From an uncultured Bryobacteraceae bacterium (lineage in GTDB: Bacteria; Acidobacteriota; Terriglobia; Bryobacterales; Bryobacteraceae): DNA of 34,841 nt. The notes beneath the pieces are model-generated. The model had not been told where the DNA came from. It saw only the letters and a list, made by a program, of their open reading frames with translations, and searched no databases. Location: contig CALKXJ010000029.1 in the NCBI GenBank assembly GCA_938003835.1, forward strand, positions 1 to 34,841, written 5' to 3'. The translations under genes were made by a program, and so were the position numbers. Below, one piece after another: positions 1-7,831 of this stretch (positions within the stretch are counted from its first letter, which is position 1; every line of letters starts with the position of its first letter).

Positions 1-980
1 TCTCCAGGTTGGTGACGATGAACCCCACGCGCGGGAACAGTTCCCCACAGTGGAACTCCACCTTGGCCACTACCCGCCGGGCCTTGGTCCAACTGGCCGC
101 TTGGTACAGGAAGCTCTTGTAGCGCACCATCGGCTTGTGGCTGAGCCGCAGGGTACCCTTTGGGCCCGGCCGCGTGAGCAGTTCGGCGATATCGCGCTCC
201 AGGCAGTCGTTGGCCGGCAGCCGGATGGCGTACTTGACGCCCCTCTCTTCCAACGCCTCGTAGATCTCCGGCTTGGCAAACGCCGCGTCCGCCCGGAACA
301 CCACCTGCTTACCCTGCTTCTGCTGCCGCTCGATCTCGGGCAACAGCAGTTCCTCCCAGCCCTCGGCGCTGTGCACGTTGCCCGGCCGCAGCTTGGCCGC
401 CAAGCAGTCCCCTTCGCGGTTGAACAGCAACAGCGGATGATACCAGGTGGATTCGAAATGTCCGTTGTAAGGGCTCTGCTCCAGCTCACCGTAAACAGGA
501 ATCTCGGTGGAATCCATGTCGAGCACCACTCGCTGGGGTGAATCGATGGCTTCCACCCTGCCCACCAGGTCCCGGTTGAGGCGCGCCAAGCCGGCGAAGT
601 TCTGCTCTGCGGCCAGCATTTCAGTCTCGAAGGACTGTAAGCGGGAAGTCAGCGCCGCACCACGCTCGGGAGATCTTCTCGGAGCCGATCAACCGGAAGG
701 TGGGATCTTGGCTCAGGCGCTCGGCGTCATTGACGTCCTCGTAGCCAACAAGGCGACTGTACACCGACTGGCGAAACAGATCAGCCAAGGGAAACTGGGT
801 GTTCTTACCCCGGCGCGGGTCGCTCAGATGCTGTTCGATGAGCTGCCCCAAGCCGAGCCGTTCGTCCAACTCGCGCACTAGAATCAGGCCGCCGTCGGAG
901 TTGACTCAGGATCCTTGGAAATCGATCTTCAGCGAGGCGTTGAAGGAAAGCTGAAAGTGCTGATCTTGTTTCTCACCCAT
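1..980 (-). pseudogene. IS1380-family DDE transposase, frameshifted with an internal stop
   Basis: Read on the minus strand, the ATG at 980 opens a protein beginning MGEKQDQHFQLSF, followed by VRELDERLGLGQLIEQHL and VYSRLVGYEDVNDAERL, which are typical of the N-terminal half of IS1380-family transposases. Codon 25 is TGA (908-906), where an arginine-like codon would be expected. After the words LIGSEKI (near 675-670) one extra base shifts the frame. The alignment resumes as LDMDSTEIPVYGELEQ with the catalytic Asp of the DDE fold, then WYHPLLLFNREGDCLAAKLR and VFRADAAFAKPEIYEALE, continuing off the window at base 1. Two independent lesions mark it as a pseudogene. A programmed frameshift is unlikely because this family normally uses one frame and there is also a nonsense codon. 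The 3' end, with the final Glu, lies outside the window. Confidence 0.88.
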
Positions 981-1085
981 TGGGTTTGGCTCTCCGGAAG
1001 GGGTTCATCGCGCTGAAACCAGCATGAATAAAGACGTTGAAGAATCTTACAAAGTTGCGCTGAAACGTTTAAAACGGAAATCCGG
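1..1085 (-). mobile_element. IS1380-family insertion sequence, partial and degenerate
   Basis: The transposase remnant at 1-980 defines this element. It continues past the left edge, so only one end lies in the window. The right boundary is approximate: gene-like sequence of the disrupted neighbour stops making sense somewhere between about 1060 and 1090. Two landmarks in that stretch could be the terminus, a TTAA at 1069-1072 and a CCGGGG at 1082-1087, but without the other inverted repeat neither can be confirmed. The insertion interrupts the third gene of the minus-strand operon. The transposase is disabled, so the copy is probably immobile unless helped in trans. Confidence 0.75.
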
Positions 1086-1782
1086 GGATAGACTCCGAAA
1101 TTCACCACCATGGCCAGCTGAACGGAGGTCACCCAGCCGGACGTGGGGCTGTACCACGGGCTTCCGCCTCCATAGCAGTAGCCCACCGTACAGGAGAGGT
1201 ACACCGTCGTCGCCGGAAAGTAGAGCGTCTCGACGTGGTCGTCTATCCCACACCACGGCAGCAATGGGTTGAACGGATCGAGCTCGTATAAGCTCATCCA
1301 ATTGGTTCCCTCACTATAAGAAAAAATCTCCTTACAGCCGCCCTGGTCGCAGATTCCGTCGCCATTGGTGTCTCGCGGGCAACTCACCGCCAAAGCGACT
1401 CCTTTCGTCCCGTGTGGATTTGTCGTATATCGGTCGCGCTGCTGAGTATAGTTGTTCCAGTTGTAGTAATCCGGGTTCGGCGGCGGGTAGTAAGCGGTAC
1501 AGGAGTTCCACTGATACTGCGCGCCTTTCGGTTTCCAGCCTTCAAATTGATTCGTGTCCTGCCTCTGCCCGTAGTTGGAGTCCACTCCCCAGTTGCCGAA
1601 GGGGGGTGAATTCCAGCAACCAGGCTCCGGCTCCCAGCCGCACTCCTGAAACAACAAGCCCCAGACGAACCGGTCTTTGTTCAGGCGGCCACGCTCAGCT
1701 CGCAAGTCTGCGCCAGCACGCTGTTGAATCCAGAAACGCACCAGAGTAGCATCGCCATGGTCAAGAGCCTTACCTGGTACAT
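1086..1782 (-). pseudogene. Secreted protein of unknown function, interrupted by the IS and frameshifted
   Basis: The ATG at 1782 has a good ribosome site (GGGAGGG) and opens a clear signal peptide: VRLL followed by MAMLLWCVSGFNSVLAQ. This frame stops after 33 codons (1681). The adjacent frame carries the body, rich in Trp, Tyr, Gly, Asn and Cys (for example CGWEPEPGCWNSPPFGNWG), with a calcium-loop-like DTNGDGICDQGG near 1370-1340 that resembles thrombospondin type 3 or dockerin Ca-binding loops. The signal peptide and body are therefore separated by a frameshift around 1690-1720, and the body ends at the IS1380 insertion. The start overlaps the upstream gene by 13 bases, so it was once translated with it. 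I do not recognise the family. The composition suggests an exported calcium-binding protein. Confidence 0.6.
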
Positions 1783-2327
1783 ACAGCTATCCCTCCCAAT
1801 TCGGTTCGTCCTATGGTTTGCTCACCCTGGACCTCCGCTTGCGGAAATCGTATCGGCTCAAATATCGTAATTCGCATCCATTTGGTATCGATCCTGTCAC
1901 CGATGAGATATCCTCCGGCAGCGAGGGCGACCGCGGCTGCAGACCCCTTGATTCCGGAAAGTTCTTCCCCGCCGATATGAAACAGGGCAAGCACGAAGCC
2001 GCCACCTACATACATGGCTGGGGTCAACACAGCCCGGGCCAGACGTTTCTTCCACCTCACCCTCAGCACGGTGAGGAGCTCGCGCGGAATCCGGGTCTTA
2101 CCTTTGGGAACCACCGCCGCGTCCGAGGTCTTCTTGACCTCCACCTCCAGCGCCTCCGGCAGCACCTTCAGCGCCCGGCCCCGCACATACACCCCGTTGG
2201 CCAACACCGCTTCCACGTCCCGACGCTCCACCAACGGCGCCAGCTCCTCCCAGCGGGCCACCACCTCCTTCTCCCCGCCCGCCAGCCGTTGGGGAAGGCA
2301 GAGCACAAGGATCGCAACCAGGCCCAC
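1770..2327 (-). CDS. Small exported or membrane protein of unknown function
   Basis: This 185-residue protein has a hydrophobic N-terminus (residues 1-16, VGLVAILVLCLPQRLAGG). A compact basic segment follows (45-92), with the pattern GVYVRGRALKVLPEALEVEV, a Lys-rich turn and TRIPRELLTVLRV, reminiscent of small SH3- or Sm-like barrels. Two hydrophobic stretches (about 99-118 and 127-142) are probably membrane segments. I chose the GTG at 2327 because GAGGGGCGG lies upstream and translation then begins at the hydrophobic signal. An in-frame ATG at 2408 would start inside the end of the upstream dsbA-like gene and add 27 basic residues. It lies 19 bases after that gene and overlaps the next by 13, so it is the second gene of a three-gene operon. 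The family is not recognised and no function is assigned. Confidence 0.7.
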   Translation of the reverse strand: MGLVAILVLCLPQRLAGGEKEVVARWEELAPLVERRDVEAVLANGVYVRGRALKVLPEALEVEVKKTSDAAVVPKGKTRIPRELLTVLRVRWKKRLARAVLTPAMYVGGGFVLALFHIGGEELSGIKGSAAAVALAAGGYLIGDRIDTKWMRITIFEPIRFPQAEVQGEQTIGRTELGGIAVCTR

Positions 2328-2346
2328 TGACCGCGCCCGCCGCCCC

Positions 2347-3339
2347 TCAGCGGCCTTGAACCGGCTGGAACGACGCCTCCCGAATCGCCCCGTCAAGCTG
2401 GTCCACATCGGTGACCTTCCTTCCGTTGATCAAGAAGGCGGGTGTGCCCTTTACGCCCGCCTTGCGAGCTAGGTCGACGTCGCGGCGCACGCGCTCGGCC
2501 GCACTCGCATCGTTCAAGCACGCCCGGAACTCCGCCTCGATCAGCCCCATCGACCGCGCCAGCGCGGTCAGCCCAGCCTCGCTCAGATCCCGCCCTTCGG
2601 CAAACAGGGCGTCATGAAACTCCCAGAAGCGCCCCTGCCGCTCGGCGCACACCGCAGCCTTCGCCGCCTCGAAAGCGTGCCGGTGTCGCGGCAATGGAAA
2701 ATGTCGATACACCAGCCGCAAGGTCTTGCCCCATTTCTCCAGCAGCCGGCCAATCACTGGCTGCGCCTGGCGGCAAAATTCACACTGAAAGTCGCAAAAC
2801 ACAACGACGGTGACCGGCGCATGGGCGCTTCCCTCTGAGGGCGCCGGCTCAGACGCCGCATCCGCCGCTCCGCCCTCCAGCAGGTAGTTTGTCACGTGGG
2901 CCTCTCGGCGCAGCAGCTCCAGCAGCCGCCGCAAGGCGTCGGCCCGCCGATTGTCCTCGAGCTCACGGCGAATCCGGTACTTCGCCTCGGGCGCCAGGGC
3001 CCCCGGAAACCGCCACCGGCTCCTCTGGTAAGCCTCCTCGGCCTCCGCGTCCGTGACGGTCACCTGCTCCACACTGGCTTGCCGGTAGGCTTCCAAGCTC
3101 AAGCCCGCGGCGCGCGCGGCCTGCTCCACAAGCCGATTATCGATCAGCTTGAACAACACCGTGCGCCGAAGGGCTTCGAGCTGCTGCTCGATGACTTCCC
3201 GTTGCGCCTTGATCGCTTCTTCGAGCGCCTCCCCGGTAATCGGCTCGCCGTTCACCGTCGCTACGATTTCCAACCCAGGCGCCGGCGGAGCTGCGTTTGA
3301 GATCAGCGTCGTAAAAAGCGCAAATATGAGATAATTCAT
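2347..3339 (-). CDS. SurA-like chaperone domain fused to DsbA-type thiol oxidoreductase
   Basis: This exported protein of 330 residues has a signal peptide (1-17). Residues 23-145 form a helical region resembling the SurA/PpiC N-terminal chaperone domain (VATVNGEPITGEALEEAI, then a long charged helix and LIDNRLVEQAA). A short linker (156-172) leads to a DsbA/thioredoxin-4-like domain at 174-325. That domain shows VVVFCDFQCEFCRQAQP with the CxxC at 186-189, the helical insertion around FWEFHDALF, and GVKGTPAFLINGR with the cis-proline at 300. It probably oxidises or isomerises disulfides in exported proteins while the helical part binds the client, with no prolyl-isomerase domain between. A GTG one codon upstream (3342) is an alternative start. 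It is the first gene of the minus-strand operon, whose second and third products are exported. Confidence 0.88.
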   Translation of the reverse strand: MNYLIFALFTTLISNAAPPAPGLEIVATVNGEPITGEALEEAIKAQREVIEQQLEALRRTVLFKLIDNRLVEQAARAAGLSLEAYRQASVEQVTVTDAEAEEAYQRSRWRFPGALAPEAKYRIRRELEDNRRADALRRLLELLRREAHVTNYLLEGGAADAASEPAPSEGSAHAPVTVVVFCDFQCEFCRQAQPVIGRLLEKWGKTLRLVYRHFPLPRHRHAFEAAKAAVCAERQGRFWEFHDALFAEGRDLSEAGLTALARSMGLIEAEFRACLNDASAAERVRRDVDLARKAGVKGTPAFLINGRKVTDVDQLDGAIREASFQPVQGR

Positions 3340-3368
3340 CACTCATTTACCGGTATTGCTCAACCCAA

Positions 3369-3395
3369 ATTCTACCCCCCCCAAGAACATGTCAA
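3369..3395 (-). promoter_or_regulatory. Putative sigma-70 promoter for the dsbA-like operon
   Basis: On the minus strand a TTGACA (3395-3390) is followed after 15 bases by TAGAAT (3374-3369), placing transcription start near 3362, about 20 bases before the gene. The spacer is short and holds a run of eight G, so the call is tentative. The rest of the divergent gap up to 3623 shows no gene or convincing plus-strand promoter. Confidence 0.5.
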
Positions 3396-3623
3396 GCCCC
3401 AAAATGTTTTCTCGCGTTTTTTCCCGCCCCGCCCTAGCCCGGGGAAAGGCGTGAGGCGCGGGGCGGCCATGACTTGCCCTGCGACGTCGATCGCACCCTC
3501 TGGGAGGGCCGATGCGGCGAACGAGGGCCGCCGCGCATGGCGAGCTCCGGCAACCAGCTCACCGTAACCGTCCCGTCAATCGGCCTTCACGAATTTGTTG
3601 CGGTGGACTGCTAACTTGCAAAC

Positions 3624-6086
3624 ATGGGCCAGAACAGAGTGCGGCTCGGAATCGGCCTCGCGTTTCTGGGACTGCTGGTTGCGGGGCTCACCGGACAGGG
3701 AGGCGGCGTCATCGCCGTCGAGATCGGCAAACACAACACCGATCTTTTGCCCAAGGGCAAGGAGGCCGATGGCATCATCGGCGACTTCGTCCTCAAGAAC
3801 GACAAGGTTGTCGCGCTCGTCTCGGGGAATCTGCCGGCGCGCCGCGCCAACATGAGCACGGAGTACCGCTTCCCAACTCCGGGTTGCCTCTATGACCTGG
3901 ATCTGATCGGAGCGGACAACGACCAGCTCACCGCCTTCCGGCCGGGCGACCTCGGCGGCGAGCTGAGCTGGGTACGCCTGGTAAGCGACGGCAAGGACGG
4001 CTCGGCCCGCGTCGAGGCCGTGCGCACCGCCGCCAAAGGCGACGGGCTCTATGTCCGCCACGAGTACCGGCTCGATCGGGGCTGGCAGCACGTGCTGGTT
4101 ACTTCCACCTACCGCAACGAGTCCAGGGAGCCCGTCAAGATCACTCCCCGGCCGGCCTGGAAAGGTTTTTCGCAGGAATGGACCGTCGGAGCGATTCAGG
4201 TGGCCGACGCGATCGACCCGTTCGACAAGCGCGCCTATGCGTGGGGGCCTACCGGCGGGGGAACGGTCGAAAAGGAGCTGGAGCTCGCGCCCGGCCAAGA
4301 GCGCACCTACGCGATCGCCATCGGCGTCGCCGACTCTCCCGCAGCCGCCTATGGGGTCATCGCCGGCCTCACCCAGCCGACGGGCCGGATTACCGGCGTG
4401 GCAAAGGACAAGGAAGGCAACCCCGCCATTCATGCCGCCATTGAGCTGCCGGTGGAAGGCCAGGCTCTGCCCGCCTACCCGGATGCGAAAGGCCGCTTCG
4501 ATTTCGCCTTTCCCGCCGGGACCTATCTGGCGAGACTGGTGGATATCGGCCGCGATCCGGTCGAACGCTCGATCGCAATCCGCAAGGGCAACCAGGGCGA
4601 ATTGGATTTTACGCTGGAACGTGCTTCCGCCGTCCACTTCGAGGTGAACGACGAGCAAGGGCGGCCCTCACCGTGCAAGGTCCAGTTCCTCGGACGCGAC
4701 GGCACGCCGACGCCGAACTTCGGCACCGACTACCGCGCCAAAGGGGGCAACCATCAGTATCAGTCCTACAACGGCCGCTTTACGCAGCAAGTGCCGCCGG
4801 GCAAGTATCTGGTCCGCATCACGCGCGGGCCGGAATACGACCTGGTGGAGCGGGAGATCGAGGTCGGCAAAGGGCAGCAGATCACCGTCTCGGCGGTGCT
4901 ACGCCGCACGGTAGACACGCGCGGCTGGGTGGCGACGGACTTCCATGCCCATTCGACCCCCAGCGGCGACAACTACTGCAACACCGACGACCGCATCACC
5001 AATTTCGCCGCCGAGGGACTCGAGTTCATTCCCACCACCGAGCACAACCGCTTTTACGACTGGACGCCGCACATCCAAAAGCTCGGTCTCGAGCGGGATC
5101 TCAAGACGATCGTCGGCATTGAGCTGACCGGGCCCGGGCAGCACTTCAACGCTTTCCCGCTTCAGGTGATCCCTTACGCGCAGGACGGCGGCGCTCCCGC
5201 CTGGCAGTACGACCCGCGCATCAATGCCATCGTGCTTCGCAACCTGTTCGAAGGCGGCCCCGAGCGCTGGGTGCAGGCCAATCATCCGACCGTGGGCTGG
5301 GTCTTCAACGACCGGAACCAGGACGGCGTCGCCGACGGCGGTTTCGTGGGCTTCGAGCGCCTGGTGGACGCCGCCGAGGTCTGGAGCACGGAGATCCTCA
5401 ATCTCAATCCGTTCTACGAACTCCAACTGCCCGGCCAGCCGGCTCGCACCGTCGAGAACCGTACCTTCGGCTGGCTACAGATGCTCAACCAGGGCCGGCA
5501 CATCTGGTGCGTGGCCGTCAGCGACGCGCACCGGATCTTCGGCAACGGCGCCGGCTCCTGGCGAACCTATGTGCCGAGCTCGACCGATATCCCCGGGGAG
5601 ATCGACTACCGCGAGATCATCCGCAACGCCAAGGCGGGCCGGATGATGATCACCAACGGGCCTTTTCTCGAGGTGACGACCGAGGACGGCCTTCCGATCG
5701 GCTCGCGCGTCATCTCGGCCGGGGGAATCCGCCTGAAGGTGAAGGTCCAGGCGCCCAACTGGTTCGACGTCGACCGCGTGCAGGTGCTGGTGAACGGCCG
5801 GCCCCGGCCGCAGGACAACTATACGCGCCGCAACCACCCCAGGATGTTCCGGGACGGTGTGGTGAAGTTCGACGAAACGCTCACGGTGTCGCTCCAGCAG
5901 GATGCGCATCTGATCGTGGTGGCCACCGGGGAGAATTCGAAGCTGGAGAAGGGCTGGGGCTTGAGCTGGGAGTCGGGCATGCACCCGGTGGCCTTCACGA
6001 ACCCGATCTACGTCGACGTCGACGGCCAGGGCTTCCAGCCGAACGGCGACACGCTGGGCCACCCGCTGCTCGTGGCCAAACGGTGA
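3624..6086 (+). CDS. Secreted CehA/McbA-family PHP-like metallohydrolase with carboxypeptidase-regulatory-like domains
   Basis: An 820-residue exported protein with signal peptide at residues 6-25. Residues 40-250 are beta-rich with no assigned family. Two Ig-like/carboxypeptidase-regulatory-type segments follow: 254-335 (GRITGVAKDKEGNPA, ending FPAGTYLARLVD) and 337-432 (FEVNDEQGRPSPCKV, ending VPPGKYLVRI). From 437 the PHP/CehA metallohydrolase domain begins with WVATDFHAHS, giving metal ligands His441 and His443. It continues through TTEHN (His474), GIEL and VSDAHRIF (Asp634, His636). Named members of the family include CehA and McbA, carbaryl hydrolases, but most members have unknown substrates, so only a metal-dependent hydrolase is claimed. 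The ATG has no clear ribosome site and an in-frame stop lies 9 bases upstream. A hairpin terminator 66 bases downstream suggests a single-gene transcript. Confidence 0.85.
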   Translation: MGQNRVRLGIGLAFLGLLVAGLTGQGGGVIAVEIGKHNTDLLPKGKEADGIIGDFVLKNDKVVALVSGNLPARRANMSTEYRFPTPGCLYDLDLIGADNDQLTAFRPGDLGGELSWVRLVSDGKDGSARVEAVRTAAKGDGLYVRHEYRLDRGWQHVLVTSTYRNESREPVKITPRPAWKGFSQEWTVGAIQVADAIDPFDKRAYAWGPTGGGTVEKELELAPGQERTYAIAIGVADSPAAAYGVIAGLTQPTGRITGVAKDKEGNPAIHAAIELPVEGQALPAYPDAKGRFDFAFPAGTYLARLVDIGRDPVERSIAIRKGNQGELDFTLERASAVHFEVNDEQGRPSPCKVQFLGRDGTPTPNFGTDYRAKGGNHQYQSYNGRFTQQVPPGKYLVRITRGPEYDLVEREIEVGKGQQITVSAVLRRTVDTRGWVATDFHAHSTPSGDNYCNTDDRITNFAAEGLEFIPTTEHNRFYDWTPHIQKLGLERDLKTIVGIELTGPGQHFNAFPLQVIPYAQDGGAPAWQYDPRINAIVLRNLFEGGPERWVQANHPTVGWVFNDRNQDGVADGGFVGFERLVDAAEVWSTEILNLNPFYELQLPGQPARTVENRTFGWLQMLNQGRHIWCVAVSDAHRIFGNGAGSWRTYVPSSTDIPGEIDYREIIRNAKAGRMMITNGPFLEVTTEDGLPIGSRVISAGGIRLKVKVQAPNWFDVDRVQVLVNGRPRPQDNYTRRNHPRMFRDGVVKFDETLTVSLQQDAHLIVVATGENSKLEKGWGLSWESGMHPVAFTNPIYVDVDGQGFQPNGDTLGHPLLVAKR

Positions 6087-6152
6087 GTGGGGACTTCCCG
6101 AACCGGCACAGGAGCTGCCTAACGCTCTCCCCTCAGTTGATCTGATCGCACT

Positions 6153-6184
6153 TTGGCCCTCCGGCAGTGGCGCCGGAGGGCCAA
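6153..6184. terminator. Strong intrinsic-type hairpin between the metallohydrolase gene and mraZ
   Basis: A perfect 13-bp inverted repeat (TTGGCCCTCCGGC and its complement) surrounds a 6-base loop and is followed by a modestly T-rich stretch. Its place, 66 bases after the stop of the metallohydrolase gene and about 200 bases before the mraZ promoter, fits a terminator insulating the dcw cluster. Of the 341 bases between the two genes, the rest (6087-6152 and 6185-6380) shows no convincing gene. Confidence 0.75.
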
Positions 6185-6380
6185 GCCTTTCGCTTTCGCC
6201 TTCTCTTCTTTCTTCCCCATCCCCGTGGAGGGAATCTCCGGTGTCGGCGCCGGACCGCTTGTGGAAGTTGACTGGCGGTGCGGGACGTGGGAGGATGTAT
6301 CGCTCGCCGAGTTTTTAAGGGAAAATCTGATCTTGATGGCCTAGATTGGCAAGTCATCGCTCAAAATCGGCGTAAAACTC

Positions 6381-6409
6381 TTGACAGATGGAAAGAAACG
6401 GCCGATAAT
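6381..6409 (+). promoter_or_regulatory. Sigma-70-type promoter of the dcw cluster
   Basis: TTGACA (6381-6386), a 17-base spacer and GATAAT (6404-6409) form a near-consensus promoter. Transcription should start near 6416, at the GGAGG that would serve as ribosome site for mraZ, so the predicted leader is only about a dozen bases. This is the best promoter in the window and the obvious entry point for the mraZ-ftsZ operon. The three-fold TGGGN array bound by MraZ in other bacteria is not visible nearby. Confidence 0.75.
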
Positions 6410-6415
6410 GGTCCC

Positions 6416-6430
6416 GGAGGCGTCACTCTG
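6416..6430 (+). promoter_or_regulatory. mraZ ribosome-binding site and probable CTG start
   Basis: GGAGG at 6416-6420 stands 7 bases before an in-frame CTG at 6428. No ATG, GTG or TTG is present at this spacing. The next in-frame candidate is GTG at 6449, without a ribosome site but nearer the family's usual N-terminus. This site decides the start of mraZ and is uncertain for that reason. Confidence 0.45.
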
Positions 6431-6910
6431 GACGACCGCATCGACAAGGTGGAGATTCCCCGGGGCACCTTCTCGGCCAAGATTGGACCCAATGGCCGGT
6501 TGAAGCTCCCCGCCGAAGTTCACCGTTACCTGGTTCGGGTCTCCGACGAAGGTGCGAAATTCTTCGTCACCACCACGGATATGCGGTCGATCCGGATCTA
6601 CACGACCGAAGCCTGGAGGCGGAACCAGGAGCTGTTTTCAAGCTACCGGGAGGATCCGCAAGCCGCTCGAACCCTTGAGTTTGTGGCGAACGTGATGGGG
6701 CGGGATTCGGAGATGGACGATCAGGGGCGCGTGGTCGTTCACGCCGAGCTGCGCCGCAGGTTGGGACTCGAAGATCAGGACGTGCGGCTCCAGTGTCACA
6801 AGGGGCGCATCAGCATCTACAGCGAGAAACTGATCGAGGAGCTGCTGAGCCAAGCGGAGCAGAACCTGCCGGCGGCGGAGGCCAAAATGGACCAGGCGGG
6901 GATGCTGTAG
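6428..6910 (+). CDS. mraZ: Transcriptional regulator MraZ
   Basis: MraZ is a DNA-binding repressor of the dcw operon built from two SpoVT/AbrB-like swapped-hairpin halves. Both are visible: PRGTFSAKIGPNGRLKLPAEV, then GRDSEMDDQGRVVVHAELRRRLG about 75 residues later. The protein is 160 residues from CTG 6428, or 153 from GTG 6449, against about 145-155 in the family. An ATG at 6278 is in frame but would place the promoter inside the gene and add 50 residues without family resemblance, so it was rejected. The C-terminus (LIEELLSQAEQNLPAAEAKMD) forms a charged helix. It is the first gene of the cluster, 6 bases before rsmH. The identity is secure; the exact start is not. Confidence 0.88.
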   Translation: MDDRIDKVEIPRGTFSAKIGPNGRLKLPAEVHRYLVRVSDEGAKFFVTTTDMRSIRIYTTEAWRRNQELFSSYREDPQAARTLEFVANVMGRDSEMDDQGRVVVHAELRRRLGLEDQDVRLQCHKGRISIYSEKLIEELLSQAEQNLPAAEAKMDQAGML

Positions 6911-6916
6911 CCATGT

Positions 6917-7831
6917 ATGCGGCACTACCCGGTCATGCGCGAGCAGGTCGTCGGTTTTCTGGCGGTGCGGCCCGAGGGCTGCTATCTGGACGCGACCTGC
7001 GGGCTTGGAGGGCACACGCGCGCCATCGCCGAGCGACTGAGCTCGGGCCGGGTGATCGCCTGCGATCGCGACGCCGAATCGCTCGAGATCGCGGCAAAGG
7101 ATCTGGAGCCCTGGCGGGAGAGGATCATCCTGCGTCAGGCGCGGTTCTCCGAGCTCGAGAGGGTGCTCGGGGAGTTGGGCATCCGGCAGGTGGACGGCCT
7201 GGTTGCCGATCTGGGGTCGAGCTATTACCAGTTGACGGCGCCCGAGCGCGGCTTCAGCTTGTATGCGGACGGGGCCCCGCTCGACATGCGGATGGACCGC
7301 AGCGAGCCGGTGACGGCCGCCGATCTGGTCAACCAACTCTCGGAAGACAGACTCGCCGACCTGTTCTACCGGTTGGCGGGGGAAAGGAGGGCGCGGAAGC
7401 TAGCCAGAGCACTTGTCCGGGCGCGGCCGGTTCGCACGATGGGGGAGTTGGCCCGCATCGTCGAGTCGGTCGCGCCGCGGGGCAAGGGGCGGCTGCATCC
7501 GGCCACTCGCGTGGCGCTGGCTTTGCGCATGGCGGTCAACCGGGAGCTGGAGGAGCTGGAGGCGCTCGTCGAGGCGCTGCCCCGGCTGCTCGTGCCGGGC
7601 GGCCGCGCGGTGGTGATAGCGTTCCATTCCACCGAGGATGCGCTCGTCAAGAACAGGTTTCGCGATCTGGCCCGCCGCGGCGCCGTCCGGCTGCTGACCA
7701 AGCACGTCATCAGGCCGGAGCCCGAGGAGGTGCGCGAGAACCCGCCCTCGCGCAGCGCCCGGCTGCGGGCCATCGAGAGGATCGAGGCGGAAGCAGGGTA
7801 CGAAGATGGCAACACTGGCAACGCTGATTGA
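6917..7831 (+). CDS. rsmH: 16S rRNA (cytosine-1402-N4)-methyltransferase RsmH (MraW)
   Basis: RsmH methylates N4 of C1402 in the decoding centre of 16S rRNA, using S-adenosylmethionine. The protein is 304 residues, normal for the family. It begins MRHYPVMREQVV, close to the usual HxPVLxxEV opening, followed by the SAM-binding motif YLDATCGLGGHTRAI (residues 23-37), an acidic ribose-binding CDRDAESL, and VADLGSSYYQL. C-terminal family signatures include TRVALALRMAVNREL, VVIAFHSTEDALVKNRF and the basic PPSRSARLRAIERI tail. It lies second in the cluster, immediately after mraZ, as in most bacteria, and its last 26 bases overlap the following ftsL-like gene, which suggests coupled translation. 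Confidence 0.95.
   Translation: MRHYPVMREQVVGFLAVRPEGCYLDATCGLGGHTRAIAERLSSGRVIACDRDAESLEIAAKDLEPWRERIILRQARFSELERVLGELGIRQVDGLVADLGSSYYQLTAPERGFSLYADGAPLDMRMDRSEPVTAADLVNQLSEDRLADLFYRLAGERRARKLARALVRARPVRTMGELARIVESVAPRGKGRLHPATRVALALRMAVNRELEELEALVEALPRLLVPGGRAVVIAFHSTEDALVKNRFRDLARRGAVRLLTKHVIRPEPEEVRENPPSRSARLRAIERIEAEAGYEDGNTGNAD

Noticed and set aside
6085-6300. MraZ-box array (TGGGN repeats) upstream of mraZ
   Set aside because: Only isolated TGGG words were seen, not three copies with regular spacing.
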